DNA of 64,000 bases. It comes from Duganella sp. SG902. GTDB taxonomy: Bacteria; Pseudomonadota; Gammaproteobacteria; Burkholderiales; Burkholderiaceae_D. Every line of letters starts with the position of its first letter. The stretch's first letter is position 1. The stretch is from contig NZ_JABMJK010000010.1 of the NCBI RefSeq assembly GCF_013376005.1, positions 1-64,000 on the forward strand, read 5' to 3'. Positions 43,500 through 50,954 of this stretch are shown piece after piece. Below the pieces are notes generated by a model. The model searched no databases and had not been told where the DNA came from. It saw only the letters and a list, made by a program, of their open reading frames with translations. The translations under genes were made by a program, and so were the position numbers.

Positions 43500-44636
43500 T
43501 CAGCTCCATACTCCATCGGCCACGCGCAGGAAATTCGTGCCGAGGATTTTTTCAATGCGGCTGGCGCTGTGACCGCGCTTGGCCAGCAGGTCGGCCAATT
43601 TCCAGAATTTGTCCCTGCCCATCAGGTCCGGCAGGAAGGGCACGATGTCCGGGCGCTCGCCCGGCGCGCTGATGCCGGCGGCGCGGCGCTGGCGCACCTC
43701 ATCTTCCAGGCCTTTCATATAGATCTTCATATCGTCGATCTGCGGCACGGTGCCGTCGGTGCCGATGCCGACATGGTCCTCGCCGCAGATATTGATGGCA
43801 TGCTCGATGTGGGTAATCAGGTCGGCCGCCATTGGCTGGCGTCCGACCGCCAGGAAAGGCATGAAGTAGATGCCGACGAAGCCGCCTTTGTCCGCCACGA
43901 GGCGCAGTTCCTTGTCGGTCTTGTTGCGCGGCAGGTCGGCAATGGCGCGGCAGCCGGTGTGGCTGATGATGATCGGTGCTTTCGACGCGGCTGCGGCGTC
44001 GAGGCAGATTTGCTCGCCGCTGTGGCTCAGGTCCACCAGGATGCGGTGGCGATTCAGTTCCGCCACCACTTCGCGGCCGAATGGCGTCAGGCCCTTGTTG
44101 GCGGGGGCCATGGAGCCGTCGCCGAGTTGATTGGGCCCGTTGTAGGTCAGCTGGATTACACGCACGCCGCCCTTGGCGAAGACTTCCACCCGGCGCGCAT
44201 CGTTGCCCATCATGGCGGCGTTCTGGAAGCCGAGAATCACGCCGATGCGCTTTTCGGCGTGCGCGCGCCGGATGTCGGCGGCGCCGCGGACCAGCAGCAA
44301 ATCCGCCGGTTTGCGTTGGATGAAGGCGTTCCATGCCTGCACCTCGGCCACGGTTTTCTCATACGGATCGCCATCTCCGAACACGTAACCGATGGTCATA
44401 TTGAAGGCGGTAAGGCCGGAGGCCTTGGCGTCCGCCAGCGCGCGCGCATCGATGCCGAAATCGCTGTCGGCGTTTTCACGGCGTGAAACCGGCAGGTTGA
44501 TGTTGTCGATGCCGCCCAGCGCGTCGATGATGAGCGGACGCTTGTCGCGCAGCGCCGGCGCGGCGGTGGCGGGTATGCCCAGCGAGGCCAGGCTGGCGGC
44601 GGCTGCGCTGTGCAGGAAAGTACGTCGGTCGGTCAT
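43500..44636 (-). CDS. M19 (renal dipeptidase-like) family protein with altered metal site
   Basis: Exported protein of 378 aa with a Tat-like N-terminus (TDRRTFLHSAAAASLASLG). It keeps the second half of the M19 site (His205 in VDLSH, His226 in IISHTG, GIGTDG), but the usual N-terminal HxD metal ligands are replaced by IDALGGID (37-44) and the usual bridging Glu position appears as Gln138 in LGFQNA. It therefore may bind one metal only, or have changed chemistry. It lies between ridA-type and amidohydrolase genes, 10 bp and 1 bp away. Annotation as a dipeptidase is by family, not by conserved catalysis. Confidence 0.8.
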   Translation of the reverse strand: MTDRRTFLHSAAAASLASLGIPATAAPALRDKRPLIIDALGGIDNINLPVSRRENADSDFGIDARALADAKASGLTAFNMTIGYVFGDGDPYEKTVAEVQAWNAFIQRKPADLLLVRGAADIRRAHAEKRIGVILGFQNAAMMGNDARRVEVFAKGGVRVIQLTYNGPNQLGDGSMAPANKGLTPFGREVVAELNRHRILVDLSHSGEQICLDAAAASKAPIIISHTGCRAIADLPRNKTDKELRLVADKGGFVGIYFMPFLAVGRQPMAADLITHIEHAINICGEDHVGIGTDGTVPQIDDMKIYMKGLEDEVRQRRAAGISAPGERPDIVPFLPDLMGRDKFWKLADLLAKRGHSASRIEKILGTNFLRVADGVWS

Positions 44637-44646
44637 GCGGTCTCCG

Positions 44647-45093
44647 TTATTTATTGGCCGGCGCGTAAGCCACGCATTCCACTTCCACCTCGCCGCCCAG
44701 CGCCAGGCCGTTGACGCCCATGGCGCTGCGCGCCGGCAGGCGGCCCGGCTTGAAATAGCCGGCGTAGATCTTGTTGAAGTCCGCCCATTTGGACATATCA
44801 GCCAGCATGACCGTGCACTTGACCACGTCGTTCATGCCCAGGCCCATGCCTTTCAGGATGTCGGCCACGTTGTCCATGGCCTTGCGCGACTGCGCTTCAA
44901 AGCCGCCCGGCACGAGGCCTTTGTCGTCGGCGCCCATTTGGCCGGACAGCAGCACCATGTCGCCGGCGCGCACCGCCAGCGAGAAAGGCCGGCCCGGCGG
45001 ATTGCCCTTGTTGTAGTACTCCGCGTCGGCGGCATGGACGGCGCCTGCGCAGCTGAACAGGGCCAGTACAGCGGTGAGATGTTTGAGTGTCAT
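44647..45093 (-). CDS. Exported RidA family protein
   Basis: RidA/YjgF-family protein, 148 aa including a clear signal peptide (MTLKHLTAVLALFSCAGAVHA). RidA proteins hydrolyse reactive enamines/imines and are normally cytoplasmic, so export is unusual. The key arginine motif is kept in LPARSAMGVNGLALGG, and the family core LLSGQMGADDKG and MGLGMNDVVKCTVMLADM is intact. It is the first gene of the leftward operon, with AAGGAG before the ATG at 45093; the in-frame ATG at 45156 would place the signal peptide internally. The promoter has TATAAT at 45115-45120 overlapped by a palindrome. Confidence 0.88.
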   Translation of the reverse strand: MTLKHLTAVLALFSCAGAVHAADAEYYNKGNPPGRPFSLAVRAGDMVLLSGQMGADDKGLVPGGFEAQSRKAMDNVADILKGMGLGMNDVVKCTVMLADMSKWADFNKIYAGYFKPGRLPARSAMGVNGLALGGEVEVECVAYAPANK

Positions 45094-45114
45094 GGCGGTC
45101 TCCTTGGTCGAAAA

Positions 45115-45133
45115 ATTATAAACAGTTTGTTTA
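45115..45133 (-). promoter_or_regulatory. ridA-operon -10 box with overlapping operator
   Basis: On the minus strand a perfect TATAAT lies at 45115-45120, about 22 bp before the ridA-type start. It overlaps TAAACA-GTT-TGTTTA, a perfect 15-bp palindrome at 45119-45133 placed where the promoter spacer would be. No good -35 is seen, so activation by a bound regulator or repression at the -10 are both possible. Confidence 0.55.
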
Positions 45134-45160
45134 AATAAATGGGAAAATAAACGCATGGAT

Positions 45161-45173
45161 CAACAAAATGTTG
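45161..45173. promoter_or_regulatory. Second operator-like palindrome before regulator gene
   Basis: CAACA-AAA-TGTTG is a perfect 13-bp palindrome ending 7 bp before the regulator ATG. It shares the core AACA-N3-TGTT with the palindrome at 45119-45133, and the centres are 41 bp apart, close to four helical turns. The regulator may bind both and control both directions, including its own gene. Confidence 0.5.
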
Positions 45174-45180
45174 GAATGCG

Positions 45181-45885
45181 ATGAAAGCAGTTTCATTGGC
45201 CGCCGAGCGCGCGGCCGTTATCAATGCCCTGCGGCCGGTGGTGCCGATGCTGGCCTCCATGGCCGGACCGCATCTGGAAGTGGTGCTGCATGATGTGAGC
45301 AAGCCTGAGAATTCGGTGATCGCCATCGCCAATGGGCATATCTCTGGCCGCAGCGTGGGCAGCTCGGTGCTGGAGGGGCCGCAGAACGACAAGGGCTTCG
45401 CTGCGGCGACGCGGATCAAGTCAAAAGACGGTGCGGTGCATAGCCTGGTCGAGGACTACATGACGGTGACCGCCGACGGGCGCAAGCTGCGTTCGGCCTC
45501 CGCCATCTTCCGCGACGCCAGCGGCGAGCCGTTCGCCACCCTGTGCCTGAACGCGGACCTGTCGGGCTTCCAGGCGGCGCATGGTTGGTTGTCGCGGATG
45601 CTGGAGCCCATGGTGGGAGCGGCCCAGGCCCCGGCGCCCATGCCGGCGGCGGCGCCGGCCGAACCGCAAATGGACACGCTGATGCAGGAGATCATCAGCG
45701 AGGCCGTGGGCCCCGGCGGCAGCGCCGAGTCCCTGACGCGCGAGGACAAGATACAGGCCGTGGGCGCGATGCAGCGGCGCGGCCTGTTCATCGTCAAGGG
45801 CGGCGTGGAGCGCGCCGCCGCCGCGCTGCGCGTGTCGCGCTTCACCATTTATAATTACATGGAACAGTTGCGCCGCCGCGAATGA
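45181..45885 (+). CDS. YheO/DauR-type PAS-HTH transcriptional regulator
   Basis: Regulator of 234 aa with an N-terminal YheO-like PAS domain (about 10-125: MAGPHLEVVLHDVSKPENSVIAIANG quoted in part, LRSASAIFRDASGEPFATLCLNAD) and a C-terminal helix-turn-helix of the HTH_22 type (about 185-230, GGVERAAAALRVSRFTIYNYM). Relatives include DauR, which controls D-arginine use in Pseudomonas. A proline/alanine-rich linker joins the two domains. It diverges from the ridA-type operon and is co-directional with the cyanophycinase gene 41 bp downstream, so it probably controls both arms. Confidence 0.87.
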   Translation: MKAVSLAAERAAVINALRPVVPMLASMAGPHLEVVLHDVSKPENSVIAIANGHISGRSVGSSVLEGPQNDKGFAAATRIKSKDGAVHSLVEDYMTVTADGRKLRSASAIFRDASGEPFATLCLNADLSGFQAAHGWLSRMLEPMVGAAQAPAPMPAAAPAEPQMDTLMQEIISEAVGPGGSAESLTREDKIQAVGAMQRRGLFIVKGGVERAAAALRVSRFTIYNYMEQLRRRE

Positions 45886-45926
45886 GTTCCGGCAGTCGGC
45901 GCCTTACCCAGGACAAGGATCAACGT

Positions 45927-47147
45927 ATGACGAGTTTTGTTAAAGCGGTGCGTTTTGTTTGCGTGGCGCTGGCGGCACTGTGTGTTCAGATGACAAACGC
46001 GGCCGAGACGCCGCCGCAGGGCAATCTGCTGATCGCGGGCGGCGCGGTCCGCCCCGACAACACCATCATTTGGGAGCGGCTGGTGCAACTGGCGGGCGGC
46101 AAGGGCGCCCGCATCGCTGTGATGCCCAGCGCCGCAGGCAATCCGGAACGCTCCGGCGCCAACTTGGTCGCCACGCTGAACAAGTTCGGGGCGTCGGCCT
46201 TCGCGGTGCCGGTGGCCGTGCGCCTCAAGACCACCGATTACAAGGTCGCCGCCGAAGATGAAGCGCTGGCGCGCTCCATCCGCGAAGCCGGCGGCGTGTA
46301 TTTCGCCGGCGGTGACCAGGGCCTGATCACGAAAGCGCTGGTGCGCCCGGACGGCAGCCGTACCGCCGTGCTGCAGGCGATCTGGGACGTCTACAACAAG
46401 GGCGGCGTGATTGGCGGCAGCAGCGCCGGCGCCGCCATCATGAGCAGCACCATGTACTATGAGGCCAAAACGGTCATCGGCACGCTGGCCGCCGGCGTGA
46501 ACGACGGGCGCGAACTGGCGCCGGGCCTCGGCTTCGTCGGCACCGACGTCTTCGTCGACCAGCACCTGCTGGCGCGCGGACGCTTCGCCCGCATGCTGCC
46601 GGCCATGCTGAAGAAGAATTACAAGCTGGGACTCGGCATCGACGAGAACACCGCCATGGTCATCAACGCCAAGCGCGAAGTGGAGATCATCGGCTATCAG
46701 GGCGCGCTGCTGCTGGACCTGACGCAGGCCAGGACCAACGGCGACATCAAGGAATTCAACCTGACCAACGCGCGCATCAGCTATCTCGATCGCGGCGACC
46801 GCTATAACCTGATCACCGGCCAGTACACGCCATCGGCCGACAAAGTGAACGGCAAGCTCGATCCGGCAAACCCGTTCCTGAATGAGCAGGTGTATTCGGC
46901 GGATGCGCTGGGCCACAACACCATCCTGGTGATGATGGAAAAACTGATCAACAACGCCCGCAGCGAAGCGATCGGCATCGCCACCGCCGCACCGGGCGAA
47001 CCGCGCGAAGAACTGGGCTTCGAATTCAAGCTGACCCGCGACGCCAGCAGCGTCGGTTACGAGTCGGCCACCACCGATGCCTACACCATTCTCAACCTGC
47101 GGCTGGACGTGCGGCCGTTGCAAATCACCCGTCCCTGGTACCGTTAA
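45927..47147 (+). CDS. Exported cyanophycinase (S51 family)
   Basis: Peptidase-S51 family enzyme of 406 aa that cleaves cyanophycin (multi-L-arginyl-poly-L-aspartate) to beta-Asp-Arg dipeptides. A signal peptide (VRFVCVALAALCVQMTNA) indicates the extracellular CphE type, and the length fits that group. The nucleophile motif is GGSSAGAAIMS with Ser166 as probable catalytic residue; ARIAVMPSAAGNPERSG and GVYFAGGDQGLITKAL are family blocks. I chose the ATG at 45927 (AAGGA upstream) over 45882, which overlaps the regulator stop and would add 15 residues before the signal peptide. It is probably co-transcribed with the regulator. Confidence 0.88.
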   Translation: MTSFVKAVRFVCVALAALCVQMTNAAETPPQGNLLIAGGAVRPDNTIIWERLVQLAGGKGARIAVMPSAAGNPERSGANLVATLNKFGASAFAVPVAVRLKTTDYKVAAEDEALARSIREAGGVYFAGGDQGLITKALVRPDGSRTAVLQAIWDVYNKGGVIGGSSAGAAIMSSTMYYEAKTVIGTLAAGVNDGRELAPGLGFVGTDVFVDQHLLARGRFARMLPAMLKKNYKLGLGIDENTAMVINAKREVEIIGYQGALLLDLTQARTNGDIKEFNLTNARISYLDRGDRYNLITGQYTPSADKVNGKLDPANPFLNEQVYSADALGHNTILVMMEKLINNARSEAIGIATAAPGEPREELGFEFKLTRDASSVGYESATTDAYTILNLRLDVRPLQITRPWYR

Positions 47148-47218
47148 GGGAAAATACTAGGTTCACAGTTGCCTGAAATGTACGTATGCTTACGCCTTTT
47201 TAAGAACATTGGTGCAGC

Positions 47219-48118
47219 ATGACAGTAGGCAGATCGGTTCCGGCGGACGTCGCGTTTGTACAATCGGCGCTGGGCAGGGTGCTTAGCGGCGTCCGCGCCC
47301 AAGGTTCCGCCTCCCACCGCAGCATCGCGGAGTACCTGATCCGCAACCCGATGCGCGGCGCCGCCCTCAAGATCGAGGAGATGGCCGAAGGCTGCCAGGT
47401 GTCCACCGCCACCATCAGCCGCTTCGCCCGCGACATCGGCTTTCCCAACTACGCCGGCATGCGCAGCGCGCTGGCCGAGACGCTGCACATGGCCATGCAG
47501 CCGGTGGAAAAACTGCGCACCTCGATCGCCCATCGCAAGGCCGCCCTGGCCTCCGGGGAGGCGAGCATGGAGCAGGCCAAGGTCAATCTCGCCGCCGCCC
47601 ATGACGCCCAATCGCAACTGGTGCTGGACCAGGTGGCGCGCCGGATCAGCGGCGCCCGCACCGTCTACGTGCTGGGGCTGGGCATGTCTTCCTGTTTTTC
47701 GACCATGCTGGCCTTGCATCTGCAGCCGTTCTGCCACCACGTGGTGGATATGGCGGGGGCGGGCGGTAACGAAATCGCGGCCGGCCATCTGGTGCACATC
47801 GGCCGTGGCGACGTACTGCTGGCGATGTCCTTCCCGCGCTATGCCAGCGACGTGATGCGCTTTGCGCACTACGCCCGCAACAGCAAGGCGTGCGTGGTGA
47901 CGATCACCGATACGCCGTCGGCGCCGATGGTGCCGCTGTCGGACCACGTGCTGTACGCGGGCAGCGCGCATGGCGTGCTGCCGAGCAGTTACGTGGCCAC
48001 GGTGGCGGTGATCGAAGCGTTGGTGACCTCCCTGATGGTGTCCAACAAGAGTAATGTCCGGAAGGCCGCGCGCCTCAATGAAGTCATCGCGGACTACATG
48101 GTCCAGCCTTCTGTTTAG
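47219..48118 (+). CDS. MurR/RpiR family regulator with SIS domain
   Basis: Regulator of 299 aa: an N-terminal HTH_6 domain (about 1-85, MRGAALKIEEMAEGCQVSTATISRFARDIGF quoted in part, FPNYAGMRSAL) and a C-terminal SIS domain (about 135-265, TVYVLGLGMSSCFSTMLALHL and DVLLAMSFPRYASDVMRFA). SIS domains bind phosphosugars or related small molecules. It starts 71 bp after the cyanophycinase and 95 bp before the GH92 gene, so either could be its target; a hairpin and promoter separate it from GH92. Which genes it controls cannot be told from sequence. Confidence 0.88.
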   Translation: MTVGRSVPADVAFVQSALGRVLSGVRAQGSASHRSIAEYLIRNPMRGAALKIEEMAEGCQVSTATISRFARDIGFPNYAGMRSALAETLHMAMQPVEKLRTSIAHRKAALASGEASMEQAKVNLAAAHDAQSQLVLDQVARRISGARTVYVLGLGMSSCFSTMLALHLQPFCHHVVDMAGAGGNEIAAGHLVHIGRGDVLLAMSFPRYASDVMRFAHYARNSKACVVTITDTPSAPMVPLSDHVLYAGSAHGVLPSSYVATVAVIEALVTSLMVSNKSNVRKAARLNEVIADYMVQPSV

Positions 48119-48143
48119 CGGATTTACTAAACAAAGGCCCTTA

Positions 48144-48168
48144 TGCGGTGGATGATTTGACCACCGCA
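48144..48168 (+). terminator. Hairpin after rpiR-type gene (terminator-like)
   Basis: TGCGGTGG (48144-48151) and CCACCGCA (48161-48168) are perfect 8-bp arms with a nine-base loop, 26 bp after the regulator stop. No T-run follows, so termination is uncertain. The right arm overlaps the predicted -35 of the GH92 promoter. Confidence 0.4.
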
Positions 48169-48185
48169 CGCGCACGCGCTATAAA
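48157..48185 (+). promoter_or_regulatory. Predicted sigma70 promoter of GH92 gene
   Basis: TTGACC (48157-48162) and TATAAA (48180-48185) are separated by exactly 17 bp, a near-consensus pair 28 bp upstream of the GH92 start. The -35 lies in the loop and right arm of the hairpin at 48144-48168. Confidence 0.6.
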
Positions 48186-48213
48186 GTCGCATCGTCTACG
48201 TAGCGGGTGACAA

Positions 48214-50520
48214 ATGGTTAAACTTTTCGCGGGCGGCGCGCTGGCGCTGGCCCTGGCATTCCCGGCGATCTCCATCGCGCAGACCACGCCGGCAGCGGCG
48301 GTGGATGTCTTTATTGGCACCGGTGGCGATGGCCACACCTTCCCTGGCGCCACGCGCCCGTTCGGCATGGTGCAGCTGAGCCCAGACACGCAAGTGCGGC
48401 CGTTCCGCCAGAGTTATCCCTGGGCGTCCGGCTATCGCTACGACGACGATTCGATCCTCGGCTTCTCGCATACCCATTTTTCCGGCAGCGGCCACTCCGA
48501 CCTGGGCGACGTGCTGTTGATGCCTTATAGCGCGGAGACCAAGTGGGAGCCGGGTTATCCCGAGCGGCCGTTCAGCGGCTATCGCTCGCGTTTCAGCCAC
48601 AAGGACGAGCGCGCGGAACCGGGGTATTACGCGGTGCGCCTGTCGGACAACGAGGTGAACGTGGAGTTGACCGCCAGCGAGCGCGTTGGTTTGCATCGCT
48701 ATCGTTACGCCAAAGACGCGGAGGCCAAGGTGATGCTGGATCTGCGTGCCAGTATCTACGATTACGCCGCCAAGAATCTCTGGTCGCGTCTGCGCGTGCG
48801 CGACAACACGCTGATCACCGGCATGCGCGAGACGCGCGGCTGGGCCGCCGGCCGCCTGTTGTACTTCGCGATCCAGTTCTCGCATCCGCTGACGGCGCGC
48901 ACTTTGCGCAATATGGAACGTGACGTCGAGTACAAGGGCTTTGCCGGTCCGGCCGACAAAATCCTCGTCGAGGGGAAGGCACTGGTCGGCGCGCTGGAAT
49001 TCGGTGTGCCTGCCGACGGTCAGCTGCAGATCAAGGTGGCGATATCGGGCGTCAGCGAGGAGGGCGCGATCGCCAACCTGGCCGAGATGCCGGGGTGGGA
49101 CTTCGACGCGGAGCGCGCCAAGGCGTCGGCCGCATGGAACGAAGCGCTGGGCGCGGTGGCGATCGAAGCCGCGCCGGAAATGCGCAAGATGGTCTACACC
49201 GCGCTCTATCACAGCATGCTGGCCCCCAGCCTGTTCATGGACCGCGACGGACGCTATCGCGGCCCGGACAACGAGGTGCATCAGGCCACCGGCTTCCGTT
49301 ATCACTCCACGTTCTCCTTGTGGGATACCTACCGTGCGCTGCATCCCTTGCTGACATTGGTGCAGCCGGAGCAGCGCAACGTCGACTTTGTGCGCTCGCT
49401 GATCGAGTCGCAGAAGAACAGCCCTTACGCCATCCTGCCGGTATGGGCATTCCATGGACTGGAGACATGGTGCATGATCGGCTATCACGCGGTGCCGGTG
49501 ATCGCGGACGCCTACATGAAAGGCCTGAAGGGCTTCGATGCGGAAGAAGCGCTGAAGGCCATGACCTCCAGCGCGGAATATGGGCCGTACGGCGGTTTGG
49601 AGCACTACATGAAACTGGGCTACGTGCCGATCGACCTCGAACCGGAGGCGGCATCGAAAACGGTGGAATATGCTTTCGACGACTGGACCATCGCGCGCAT
49701 GGCGGAGAAGATGGGCAAGAAGGACATCGCCGCGCGCTACTACAAGCGGGCGCAGAACTATCGCAACTCGTTTGACGTGAAGACCGGCTTCCTGCGCGCG
49801 AAGAAGTCGGACGGCACCTTCCGCGAGCCTTTCAATCCGGTGCAATCGAACTTCGGCAGCGACTACACCGAGGGCAGCGCGTGGCAATACTCGTGGTATA
49901 TGCCGCACGATAACGCGGGCCTGATCAAGATGCTGGGCGGGGACAAAGCCCTGCAGGACAAGATCGACCAGGTGTTCGATGCCAAGGTGGACGACAACGT
50001 CTACGCGCACATGGAAGACATCTCGGGCTTGATCGGCCACTACGCGCATGGCAACGAGCCGTCGCACCATGTGGCTTACCTGTACAACTACGCGGGCGCG
50101 CCGTGGAAAACGCAACAGCGCCTGACGCAGGTGGTGGCATCACAGTACAACACCACGCCGGCCGGCTTATCGGGCAACGATGATCTGGGCCAGATGTCGG
50201 CCTGGCTGGCCTTCACCGCGCTGGGCTTCTATCCGGTGGCGCCGGGCAGCAACGAATACGTGATCGGCCGTCCGTTCCTGGACAAAGCCGTGATGAATCT
50301 CCCGAACGGCAAGCGCTTCACCATCCGCGCGCAGGGCCTGAGCAAGGAGAACATCTACGTTGCCGGCGTCACGCTGAACGGCAAGTCGCTGGCCCAAACC
50401 TACCTGCGCCACGACCAGATCACGGCCGGCGGCGAGTTGGTATTCACCATGGCCAGTCAACCGAACAAGGAGTGGGGCAAGGCCGCGACGTCGCGGCCTT
50501 ACACGCAAACGGCATACTGA
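48214..50520 (+). CDS. Secreted GH92 family glycoside hydrolase
   Basis: Glycoside hydrolase family 92 enzyme of 768 aa with a signal peptide (cleaved near SIAQ). GH92 enzymes are calcium-dependent exo-alpha-mannosidases. Conserved blocks include FIGTGGDGHTFPGATRPFGM near the N-terminus, GFSHTHFSGSG, FHSTFSLWDTYRALHPLLT-like region, EGSAWQYSWYMPHD and GNDDLGQMSAWLAFTALGFYP, which carries the probable base Asp residues. It appears to have its own promoter. The natural substrate may be fungal or plant mannose-containing glycoprotein glycans. It is not obviously linked to the pectin genes or the cyanophycinase cluster. Confidence 0.9.
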   Translation: MVKLFAGGALALALAFPAISIAQTTPAAAVDVFIGTGGDGHTFPGATRPFGMVQLSPDTQVRPFRQSYPWASGYRYDDDSILGFSHTHFSGSGHSDLGDVLLMPYSAETKWEPGYPERPFSGYRSRFSHKDERAEPGYYAVRLSDNEVNVELTASERVGLHRYRYAKDAEAKVMLDLRASIYDYAAKNLWSRLRVRDNTLITGMRETRGWAAGRLLYFAIQFSHPLTARTLRNMERDVEYKGFAGPADKILVEGKALVGALEFGVPADGQLQIKVAISGVSEEGAIANLAEMPGWDFDAERAKASAAWNEALGAVAIEAAPEMRKMVYTALYHSMLAPSLFMDRDGRYRGPDNEVHQATGFRYHSTFSLWDTYRALHPLLTLVQPEQRNVDFVRSLIESQKNSPYAILPVWAFHGLETWCMIGYHAVPVIADAYMKGLKGFDAEEALKAMTSSAEYGPYGGLEHYMKLGYVPIDLEPEAASKTVEYAFDDWTIARMAEKMGKKDIAARYYKRAQNYRNSFDVKTGFLRAKKSDGTFREPFNPVQSNFGSDYTEGSAWQYSWYMPHDNAGLIKMLGGDKALQDKIDQVFDAKVDDNVYAHMEDISGLIGHYAHGNEPSHHVAYLYNYAGAPWKTQQRLTQVVASQYNTTPAGLSGNDDLGQMSAWLAFTALGFYPVAPGSNEYVIGRPFLDKAVMNLPNGKRFTIRAQGLSKENIYVAGVTLNGKSLAQTYLRHDQITAGGELVFTMASQPNKEWGKAATSRPYTQTAY

Positions 50521-50531
50521 TAATCAAACAA

Positions 50532-50909
50532 TCAGGCGGAGATTTCCGGTTCGCGGTTGTAGAAGGTCAGGCGGTTGCCGGCGGGGTCTTTGATCGACAT
50601 TTCGCGGCCGCCCCAAGGCGCGTCTTCAACGCCCGGGCGCGCGTGCTTGTATTCCTTGGCGATTAATTCGGCCTGGTAGGCGTCAACGTCGGTGGTGGCG
50701 ATGCGGATGGCGGCGCCCGGCGAGCAGTCGCCGAAGTGGCCGGACAGGTGCAGCAGGCAGCCATCCTTGGATACTTGCATGTACAGCGGGAAGTTGTCCT
50801 CGAAGCGATGCTGCCAGTCGACCTGGAAGCCCAAAAAGTCGACGTAGAACTCAAGCGTCATCGCTTCGTCGAAGATGCGCAGGATGGGGGTGACGGTGCC
50901 CAGGCTCAT
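50532..50909 (-). CDS. Glyoxalase/bleomycin-resistance superfamily protein
   Basis: Small vicinal-oxygen-chelate fold protein of 125 aa. It has the N-terminal PILRIFDEAMTLEFYVDFLGFQVDW pattern and the C-terminal PWGGREMSIKDPAGNRLTFYN block, typical of the bleomycin-resistance/glyoxalase branch annotated as small drug- or aldehyde-handling proteins. It lies 11 bp from the convergent GH92 stop and upstream of no clear partner. Ligand unknown; a family-level call only. Confidence 0.85.
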   Translation of the reverse strand: MSLGTVTPILRIFDEAMTLEFYVDFLGFQVDWQHRFEDNFPLYMQVSKDGCLLHLSGHFGDCSPGAAIRIATTDVDAYQAELIAKEYKHARPGVEDAPWGGREMSIKDPAGNRLTFYNREPEISA

Positions 50910-50954
50910 GGCGGCTCCTTAGTTGTTTTAACAACTTTAGCATACCCTCCGGAC

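Noticed and set aside
45882..45926. Upstream ATG for the cyanophycinase overlapping the regulator stop
   Set aside because: It would put a polar 15-residue leader before the signal peptide, while the ATG at 45927 has AAGGA at good spacing.
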